This document shows, in pieces, positions 23,482 to 28,622 of a DNA stretch of 28,622 nucleotides; the stretch's first letter is position 1; every line of letters starts with the position of its first letter. Where the stretch lies: contig CAYPQM010000089.1 in NCBI GenBank assembly GCA_964412845.1, positions 1 through 28,622 of the forward strand, in the 5' to 3' direction. A program made the position numbers and the translations under genes. The notes beneath the pieces were generated by a model. The model had not been told where the DNA came from, did no database searches, and was given only the letters and a program-made list of their open reading frames with translations. This DNA is from JAWWPY01 sp964412845 (GTDB lineage Bacteria; Actinomycetota; Actinomycetes; Streptosporangiales; Streptosporangiaceae).

Positions 23482-24849
23482 TCAGTGCTGATCCGCCCGC
23501 AGCGCGGCCAGGGCCTGGGCCAGTGGCCCATGGCTATCTGCCCACACGTGGCTGCGCGCGCCGGAGGCGGGCCGGCCTGCGGTCAGGGGGCGCTGCGCGA
23601 CCTGGCACCCCTCGCAGTCGTTGGGCTTGTTGTAAAGCACGGTGGAGCCCGTCAGCGTGACGGTGCCGAAGAGGCCGAAGGAGTCGCCGTTGTATATGCC
23701 CCCGCCACCGTTCGCCGCGCTGTTATAGACGATCGGGCTGTCCGTCACGGACAGCACCCAGTCGGTGTAGATACCGCCGCCATATACACCAGCACCATTG
23801 CCCGAGACCTGGCTGCCAGAAAGAGTCACCACGTCTTCATTGTCCATGCCGCCGCCGATAGAGGCCTGGTTCCAGTGGAAGGTGGTGCCGGCCACCGCCG
23901 CGCTCCCAAAATTGTCGTTATAGACGCCGCCGCCGTTACTCGTCGCCGTGTTTCTGGCGATCTGGCTATCTGTGAGCGTCATCGAGCCGTCATTAAAGAT
24001 GCCGCCCCCGCTGAGCTTGGCCGTATTGAGGCGAAAATTGCTGTCAGTCACTATCACGGTGGCGGAGGCGAACATTCCGCCCGCGTCGAAGGCCTTGTTC
24101 CGGGTGAACACCGAGCCGGTCACCGTTGCGTAGTTGGTAGTCGCGATCGCGCCGCCCAGCCGGCTCGCCGTGTTGCCGGTGAAGGTACTGCTGTCCACCG
24201 TCATGGTCGAGTCGTTCTCGATCGCCCCGCCATTTGCGGCGCTGTTGAGGGTCAGCGAGGTGTTCTCGACACTCAGGCCGCCATGTTCGTTCAGTATCGC
24301 CCCGCCGTCTGCGGCGCTGTTCAGGGTGAAGATCGCGCCGCGGACACTCAGGCGGCCGGATCCGTTCAGGATCGCCCCGCCGGCCGCGGCGCTGTTACCG
24401 GTGAAGCTGCCGCCGGTCACCGTGAGATTGCCGTCGTTCTCGATCGCGCCGCCCAGCGAGGTGGGGGGCCGCGGGCTCCGGCCCGAGCCGCCATTGCGGA
24501 ATACCAGGTTTCTGACGGCGACATCGGCACCGGAACTCACGGTCAGGATAGTGAAGTCCGGGGTGCCCGGCTCGAAACTGCGCGCGATCGTGGCATCGTT
24601 ACCCAGGATGGTGAGATTCCGGCTGATGCCAGGGAGGGCAGCGGCCAGTTTGTAGCTGCACAGTGGCGCCAGGCTCAGGGTCACGCCATTCCCGGCACCT
24701 GCCATGGCGGCCACCAGCGCGGCTGAGCCGCACCGCACGGAAATGACTGAAGTGTCAGCGTGCGCCACCGTGGCGGAGCCCACGCCGGGGGCGGCCAGCG
24801 CGAAAGCTGCGACGGCAGTCGTGACAGCCCACGCTAGCTTCCTGCGCAT
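23482..24849 (-). CDS. Secreted right-handed beta-helix repeat protein
   Basis: 455 residues. Signal peptide MRRKLAWAVTTAVAAFALAA with cleavage likely after VAHA (31). Residues about 35-125 form an N-terminal cap with Cys40 and Cys63. About eleven rungs of 23-27 residues follow, each beginning GGAI/GGGI/GGGV-x-N and carrying the T-x-S-x-F-x-x-N-x-A core (SFTGNSAAAGG, IFTLNSAADGG, SLTLNSAANGG, STFTGNTASRLGG, and so on). The C-terminal part has CEGC, after which a disordered Ala/Arg-rich tail ends in ADQH. This repeat type occurs in polymorphic outer-membrane-like and CSLREA-type proteins; here it is a surface or secreted protein, function unknown (adhesion or carbohydrate binding). Less GC-rich than its neighbours. 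One base separates its stop from that of the convergent kinase gene. Confidence 0.87.
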   Translation of the reverse strand: MRRKLAWAVTTAVAAFALAAPGVGSATVAHADTSVISVRCGSAALVAAMAGAGNGVTLSLAPLCSYKLAAALPGISRNLTILGNDATIARSFEPGTPDFTILTVSSGADVAVRNLVFRNGGSGRSPRPPTSLGGAIENDGNLTVTGGSFTGNSAAAGGAILNGSGRLSVRGAIFTLNSAADGGAILNEHGGLSVENTSLTLNSAANGGAIENDSTMTVDSSTFTGNTASRLGGAIATTNYATVTGSVFTRNKAFDAGGMFASATVIVTDSNFRLNTAKLSGGGIFNDGSMTLTDSQIARNTATSNGGGVYNDNFGSAAVAGTTFHWNQASIGGGMDNEDVVTLSGSQVSGNGAGVYGGGIYTDWVLSVTDSPIVYNSAANGGGGIYNGDSFGLFGTVTLTGSTVLYNKPNDCEGCQVAQRPLTAGRPASGARSHVWADSHGPLAQALAALRADQH

Positions 24850-24946
24850 TTATCCATGCCCCACCCGTACTCAGATCTCCACCGTATCATGTGGCTCTGG
24901 AGACTCAGATGGACCCGGAATGCGCGGTAATTTACGGGGAAATGCC

Positions 24947-24979
24947 ATTATAAGTAAATAGGATGCCTTTCACATGAAA
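24947..24979 (-). promoter_or_regulatory. Promoter of the beta-helix gene with a palindrome at -35
   Basis: A perfect TATAAT -10 (24952-24947 on the minus strand) lies in an AT-rich gap. At the -35 position is the inverted repeat TTTCA-CA-TGAAA (24968-24979) instead of a good TTGACA. Predicted transcription start near 24940, leaving a leader of about 90 bases. Confidence 0.5.
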
Positions 24980-25008
24980 CGTCGTTGGCTCCGCCAGCGC
25001 CGCCGCGC

Positions 25009-26133
25009 TCAGCCGCTGATGGTGCCGTAGCCGTCGTTGCCCAGCCCGGTCGCCGTCTGGGAGGTCCAGAGGCTTCCTGCCGTGCCCAGCGATGTGACGT
25101 TGCCGATCACCTGCGTATCGACCTGGTCGCGCGGGAACGCGCCGACGCCCGCCACGACATTCGCGTAGGCCGCCGCAGCGCTCACCGCGGGGATGCCCGC
25201 CGTGGACGGGGACCACGGCGCCGCGGCAGCGGTGGCCCCGCCGCCCAGGGCGAGCAGCGAGCCGTCAAGTCTGCCGTCCTTGCTGCTGTCGAGGTAGTTG
25301 CCGCTGTTGTAAACGGACTGGTTATTCATCTGGTACCAGGCGTCCGACGCGCTGGTGGTTCTCGGCCCGGCGATGAAATAGTTGCCGATGACATCGTGGG
25401 AGAACTGGCCGCTTGAGTTGCCCGCGGTGTATCCGCCCTGGTAGTCGTACACGACATTGTTGATGAACTGGGTATTGGCCTTCGCCAGCGGGTTGCGGTT
25501 ATGGGCGTTGGCGAACAGGTCGTCATACCAGGTGTAGGGCCCGGTTTCGGTGTGCGCGGCGAATTGCTGGCCGATCGGGTCGGCGATGATCGAGTTCTGG
25601 ATTGTTATGTCCGTCGCGCCCACACTGTCGATGTCGTTCCACTGGCCAAACTCGATCGACACGTGATCGAAGATCATGTCACTGCTGTTGAGCAGGTTGA
25701 TGCTGCTCTTGGTGGAAGCGGAGTCGAGGGTGCCCTGGCGGAACCTGACGTCGCGGACGATGTCGTTGGTGGCGCCGTCGAAGGAAACCTCCCGGCCCAT
25801 GATCCCGATTCCGCCGCCGGGCGCGGTCTGGCCCTCGATCGTGAGGTAACTGCTCACGCTGACCGGGGTGCTCAGGTTGATATAGCCGCCGACCTCGAAC
25901 TCCACGACGCGGTGCGACGCGCTCACCGCGGCCCGGAAGGACCCGGTGCCCGCGTCGTTCAGGTTCGTCACCTGGTACACCGCGCCGCCGGCGCCGCCCA
26001 CAGCGGAGGCGCCGAAGCCGACGGCCCCCGGGAACGCCACAGCGGCCGGCGCGGCGAGCGCAGTGGCCGTGGGGGCGGCCAGCACCACCGCCGCTGCCGT
26101 CAGCGCCAGCACCAGATGCCTCTTGTTCCGCAT
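25009..26133 (-). CDS. Secreted pectate-lyase-like beta-helix protein
   Basis: 374 residues from the ATG at 26131-26133, with GGAGG five bases upstream; the open frame runs further but the added residues do not look like a signal peptide. Signal peptide: MRNKRHLVLALTAAAVVLAA, then PTATALA, cleavage likely near residue 27. The mature start FPGAVGFGASAVGGAGGAVY plus QVTNLNDAGTGSFRAAVSAS and LTIEGQTAPGGGIGIMG are hallmarks of the PL1-like pectate lyase superfamily seen in many soil bacteria. The region SSDMIFDHVSIEFGQWNDID and the N-x-F-I-N-N-V-V-Y-D-Y rungs continue the beta-helix. Substrate is probably a pectic or other acidic polysaccharide; catalytic residues cannot be assigned with certainty. 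It may share a plant-debris context with the neighbouring beta-helix protein. Confidence 0.85.
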   Translation of the reverse strand: MRNKRHLVLALTAAAVVLAAPTATALAAPAAVAFPGAVGFGASAVGGAGGAVYQVTNLNDAGTGSFRAAVSASHRVVEFEVGGYINLSTPVSVSSYLTIEGQTAPGGGIGIMGREVSFDGATNDIVRDVRFRQGTLDSASTKSSINLLNSSDMIFDHVSIEFGQWNDIDSVGATDITIQNSIIADPIGQQFAAHTETGPYTWYDDLFANAHNRNPLAKANTQFINNVVYDYQGGYTAGNSSGQFSHDVIGNYFIAGPRTTSASDAWYQMNNQSVYNSGNYLDSSKDGRLDGSLLALGGGATAAAAPWSPSTAGIPAVSAAAAYANVVAGVGAFPRDQVDTQVIGNVTSLGTAGSLWTSQTATGLGNDGYGTISG

Positions 26134-26194
26134 GCGCCCTCCAGATCCACCACGGCCGCCGCACCCCACGCAGAGAGATACCAGGCCCCCGATG

Positions 26195-26223
26195 GGCCGG
26201 CCAGCGACGGCCGCTGGCCGGCC
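26195..26223. repeat. Perfect 12-bp stem hairpin in the pectate-lyase-like leader
   Basis: GGCCGGCCAGCG (26195-26206), loop ACGGC, CGCTGGCCGGCC (26212-26223). About 62 bases upstream of the minus-strand ATG at 26133, so it would form in that gene's 5' leader if transcription starts further right. It could act as an attenuator, an RNA-stabilising element or a terminator. Confidence 0.6.
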
Positions 26224-26439
26224 GGACCAGGTGATCACCGCGCGGCCCTGATGATCGGCTGCGGGTGGCCCTGAACTGCGGCGGGAAAGGCGCGGAGCCC
26301 GCCGCGCGGGGGACCGGCGGCCGGGCGCGGCGGCCGAAAGTTACAGGCCGGCCGTCCGCGAAATTCATCCGTACGGGCCAGCCGATCCAGGTTTTCCGGC
26401 CGGACAGTGACCGGCCCAGAGCGTGGCGGCGTCGAGGAC

Positions 26440-26452
26440 ACGATCGAATCGT
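26440..26452. promoter_or_regulatory. Small inverted repeat upstream of the glycosylase
   Basis: ACGAT-CGA-ATCGT, about 50 bases before the start at 26503. Possible operator; short enough that chance is not excluded. Confidence 0.25.
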
Positions 26453-26502
26453 CAGACCCTCCTGGGAGGATCGGGCCAGGCCATCGATCAGCGAGGAGTG
26501 CC

Positions 26503-27405
26503 ATGTCAGCGGGGTCATTCAGCATCACCCCGAGCGGGCCGTTCTCGCTCGCTGAGGCAGCCACGTTCGGGTTCGGCCAGCGCGACGGACACGGCTGGGA
26601 CGGCGTCATGCGGCTGGCGTTCTGCCTCGACGGCTATCAGGAGCAGGTCGGGGTTGAGGTTCGCCAGGACGATGACGCTGTTGTGCACGCCACCGTGCAC
26701 GGGCCAGCGGGCATCGACACCGCCGCGGTGCGTCGTCAGGTCGCCCGGGTCCTCTCGCTCGACCACGATGGCGCGGAGTTCCTGCGCGTCGGGCAGCGCG
26801 ATCCGGTCATCGGCAGGCTGCAGGCGGCCGCGCCCGGGCTCCGGCCGCCCCTGTTCTACTCGCCCTATGAAGCCGCCGCCTGGTCAGTCCTGAGCGCCCG
26901 GCGCCCGGCAGGCCAGATGGCACAAGTGCGCGACCGGCTGAACGCGGCGCACGGCCGGGTCTTCGAGCTGGCCGGCTCACGGCTGGCCGCGTTCCCCGCA
27001 CCTGGCCGGCTGCTGGCCGTCGAGTCGTTCCCCGGCATTCCCGAGGACAAGATGCGGCGGCTGCAGGGCGTGGCGCAGGCAGCGCTGGACGGCCGCCTCG
27101 ACGTCGGCCTGCTCACCGAGCAGGGTCCCGAGCGGGCCATGGCGGAGCTGCAGTCGATCAAGGGCATCGGCCCGTTCTACAGCGCCCTCATCGTGATCCG
27201 CGGCACTGGATTCACCGACGTGCTGCCGGTCAGCGAGCCCAAAGCGCTGGCCCTGGCGGCCCGGCTGTATCGGCTGCCAGCAGCTCCGTCGCCGGACCAG
27301 TTCCGCGCCCTGGCCGAGGCGTGGCGCCCCTTCCGCACCTGGGCCGTCGTCCTCATCCGGGCGGCGGGGGGGCGCATCCTCGGCGACGAGCCGGCTACCC
27401 GGTGA
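26503..27405 (+). CDS. AlkA-like DNA-3-methyladenine glycosylase family protein
   Basis: 300 residues from the ATG at 26503, with GAGGAG four bases upstream; the open frame reaches back to 26407 but the added text has no family match. HhH-GPD superfamily. The N-terminal ~110 residues are the AlkA-type beta domain; the helical core has YSPYEAAAWSVLSARRPAGQ (119-138), FPGIPEDKMRRLQGVAQAAL (176-195), then the helix-hairpin-helix LQSIKGIGPFYSALIVIRG (216-234). The usual catalytic aspartate position (P-x-x-D-L-G in AlkA) reads PVSEPKAL, with Glu245. The family excises alkylated bases. Overlaps the sir2 gene by 11 bases tail to tail. Whether it retains glycosylase activity is uncertain because of the Asp-to-Glu change. 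Confidence 0.85.
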   Translation: MSAGSFSITPSGPFSLAEAATFGFGQRDGHGWDGVMRLAFCLDGYQEQVGVEVRQDDDAVVHATVHGPAGIDTAAVRRQVARVLSLDHDGAEFLRVGQRDPVIGRLQAAAPGLRPPLFYSPYEAAAWSVLSARRPAGQMAQVRDRLNAAHGRVFELAGSRLAAFPAPGRLLAVESFPGIPEDKMRRLQGVAQAALDGRLDVGLLTEQGPERAMAELQSIKGIGPFYSALIVIRGTGFTDVLPVSEPKALALAARLYRLPAAPSPDQFRALAEAWRPFRTWAVVLIRAAGGRILGDEPATR

Positions 27406-28288
27406 CCCGGCCCGGCGCCGCCGCGCATCGGGTGACGAGCTCGGTGAGTGTCCGGCCGAGCGGCGCGTCGAGGGTCAGCTGGGCATGGCTGTCGCCCCGC
27501 GTCGGCCCGCGGTTGACAATCACGACGGGCATCGCCAGCTTCGCCGCGTGCCGGACGAACCGGTAGCCGGACAGCACGGTCAGCGAGGAGCCGAGAACAA
27601 CCAGCGCGTCCGCGTCCTCGACCATCGCGTAGCATTCGGCCACCCGGGGCCGTGGCACGTTCTCACCGAAGAACACCACATCAGGCTTCAGCAGCCCGCC
27701 ACAGCCCTCGCAATGTACGACACGGAATCGCGCCACCTGCTCATCCGCGAGGATGGCGTCGCCATCCGGGTTGATCTGGCTCACCTCCGCGTCCCAGCCC
27801 GGATTCGCCGCGCGCAGCCGCGTGTCTAGTTCCTCCCGGGACGTCCGCTCGCCGCAGCCCAGGCAGACGACACGGTCCAGGCCACCGTGCAATTCGACCA
27901 CCCGCTGCGCGCCGGCCGCCTGGTGCAGGCCGTCGACGTTTTGCGTGATGATCCCAGCGAGCAGGCCGCGGCGCTCAAGTTCGGCCACCGCGTGATGACC
28001 CGCGTTCGGGGTGGCGCGAGCGATGTGCCGCCAGCCCTGATGGCTCCGCGCCCAGTACCGCCGCCGGGCCTCGGCGGCACCGGCGAAACTCTGGTAGGTC
28101 ATCGGCTCGGCCCGCCGCGCCCGCCCGGTCTCGCCCCGGTAGTCCGGGATACCCGACTCGGTCGACAGGCCGGCGCCGCTCAGGATCACCACGCCGCCGC
28201 CGGTGACCAGGTCAGCCAGCGCCGTGAACGGGCCGGGGCGCATGTCCGCCGATCCGCTGCCGGGGGCACCGTCCGCGAGCTGAGTCAC
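27395..28288 (-). CDS. Sir2-family NAD-dependent deacylase (sirtuin)
   Basis: 297 residues from the GTG at 28286-28288; the ATG at 28241-28243 is an alternative start. Rossmann-fold sirtuin: ILSGAGLSTESGIPDYRGE (35-53), RYWARSHQGW, TQNVDGLH (115-122) with AGAQRVVELHGG and catalytic His134, zinc pairs CLGC (142-145) and CEGC (193-196), then KPDVVFFGENVPR and LGSSLTVLSGYRFV. The STESGIPDYRG, RYWAR and GW features are those of class II (SIRT4-like) sirtuins. It removes acyl groups from lysines using NAD+. Cytoplasmic. It overlaps the glycosylase gene at the 3' ends. Divergent from the thiamine-binding gene. Sirtuins in actinobacteria often act on acyl-CoA synthetases; the target here is unknown. 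Confidence 0.92.
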   Translation of the reverse strand: MTQLADGAPGSGSADMRPGPFTALADLVTGGGVVILSGAGLSTESGIPDYRGETGRARRAEPMTYQSFAGAAEARRRYWARSHQGWRHIARATPNAGHHAVAELERRGLLAGIITQNVDGLHQAAGAQRVVELHGGLDRVVCLGCGERTSREELDTRLRAANPGWDAEVSQINPDGDAILADEQVARFRVVHCEGCGGLLKPDVVFFGENVPRPRVAECYAMVEDADALVVLGSSLTVLSGYRFVRHAAKLAMPVVIVNRGPTRGDSHAQLTLDAPLGRTLTELVTRCAAAPGRVTG

Positions 28289-28361
28289 CTCTTCATGCTG
28301 CCTGACGTTTGGACCGGCCGGGGCGCGGGGGGCAGAGTAGCGGGGAAAGGAAGGAGCACGG

Positions 28362-28622
28362 ATGCTGGTCGCTTTCTCAATCACGCCGCTCGGGGTGGGC
28401 GAAGGGGTCGCCGAGTATGTCGCGGACGCGGTCCGCGTGGTCCGTGACAGCGGGCTGCCGAACCGGACCGACGCCATGTTCACCACCATCGAGGGTGACT
28501 GGGACGACGTGATGGCCGTGGTCAAGCTGGCGGTGGATACCGTTGCCGCGAAGGCGCCCCGGGTCAGCGTGGTAATCAAGGCCGACATCAGGCCCGGCGT
28601 GACCGCCGGGCTCAGCACGAAG
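28362..28622 (+). CDS. Thiamine-binding (MTH1187 family) protein, 3' end outside window
   Basis: 87 residues are visible of a family usually about 95-105 long. Reads M-L-V-A-F-S-I-T-P-L-G, GEGVAEYVADAVRVVRDSGL, PNRTDAMFTTIEGDWDDVMA, VVKLAVDTVAAKAPRVSVVI and KADIRPGVTAGL before the window ends. This is the ferredoxin-like fold of the MTH1187/YkoF-type domain, which binds thiamine or hydroxymethylpyrimidine in some members. The ATG start has AAGGAG upstream. A weak promoter (TTGGAC 28309-28314, CAGAGT 28333-28338) precedes it. Divergent from the sir2 gene. Confidence 0.9.
   Translation, partial: MLVAFSITPLGVGEGVAEYVADAVRVVRDSGLPNRTDAMFTTIEGDWDDVMAVVKLAVDTVAAKAPRVSVVIKADIRPGVTAGLSTK

Larger units (their letters stand above)
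26134..26502. other. 369-base intergenic region, divergent promoters
   Basis: No credible gene here. It holds the leader of the pectate-lyase-like gene (left, minus strand), a perfect 12-bp stem hairpin (26195-26223), a minus-strand TAACTT box near 26341-26346 without a good -35, and a small inverted repeat (26440-26452) upstream of the glycosylase gene. The GGAGG/GAGGAG ribosome sites lie at the two ends. I found no known riboswitch motif. Confidence 0.6.

Noticed and set aside
26407..26502. N-terminal extension of the AlkA-like protein
   Set aside because: There is no family match in the extension, and the later ATG has GAGGAG at the right distance.
1..28622. Mobile element, phage, defence island or biosynthetic cluster
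   Set aside because: No transposase, integrase, attachment-site repeats, nuclease/helicase sets, PKS/NRPS or tRNA were found on either strand.

Overview
The window is very GC-rich, uses many GTG and a few TTG starts, and packs genes with 4-base start/stop overlaps. Two DUF574-type methyltransferases, an LLM-class F420-dependent oxidoreductase, a DDN-type deazaflavin reductase and a HipA-like kinase of the actinobacterial type all point to a chromosomal segment of an Actinomycetota (Streptomyces/Streptosporangiales-like) organism. I see no transposase, integrase, phage gene, tRNA, rRNA, CRISPR array or biosynthetic cluster. It reads as an ordinary chromosomal mix of enzymes, regulators and one transporter operon.

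Layout. 1-4.9 kb, minus strand: a HipA-like kinase cut by the window edge, a 9-unit octamer tandem repeat, a DUF3048 lipoprotein, a GCS2-type glutamate-cysteine ligase and a MalY/PatB-type PLP lyase. 4.9-6.6 kb, plus strand: two tandem paralogous SAM methyltransferases. 6.65-10.3 kb, minus strand: a four-gene operon (ABC-2 permease, degenerate ATPase, canonical ATPase, TetR regulator) joined throughout by 4-base overlaps. It resembles a split E. coli YbhF system with a CecR-like regulator, and its promoter carries a 12-bp direct repeat. 10.4-12.8 kb: a CehA/McbA-type PHP metallohydrolase preceded by twin stem-loops, converging on an unknown membrane protein. 12.9-15.1 kb: a QsdR-like TetR regulator divergent from a type-B carboxylesterase. 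15.2-18.8 kb: a DDN-like reductase under three copies of a palindromic operator, an unknown conserved-looking protein, an LLM-class oxidoreductase and NudC. 18.8-23.5 kb: an M20 peptidase (overlapping nudC), a Lon-substrate-binding-domain protein, a DUF2236 oxygenase and an ABC1/UbiB-family kinase. 23.5-26.1 kb: two secreted right-handed beta-helix proteins, one a pectate-lyase-like enzyme. 26.5-28.6 kb: an AlkA-like DNA glycosylase, a Sir2 deacylase overlapping it tail to tail, and the start of a thiamine-binding (MTH1187-type) protein.

Working together. The clearest functional unit is the ABC exporter operon. Its two ATPases are complementary: one has good nucleotide-binding motifs but a divergent signature; the other has the signature but has lost the Walker A lysine, Q-loop glutamine and H-loop histidine. 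The dimer should therefore hold one working and one dead ATP site. The second unit is QsdR-like repressor plus divergent esterase with palindromes between them. The third is the DDN-like gene, whose promoter is covered by operators for a TetR-type repressor that is not encoded next to it. The remaining genes look like independent housekeeping or accessory functions. I did not find a clearly new multi-gene system.
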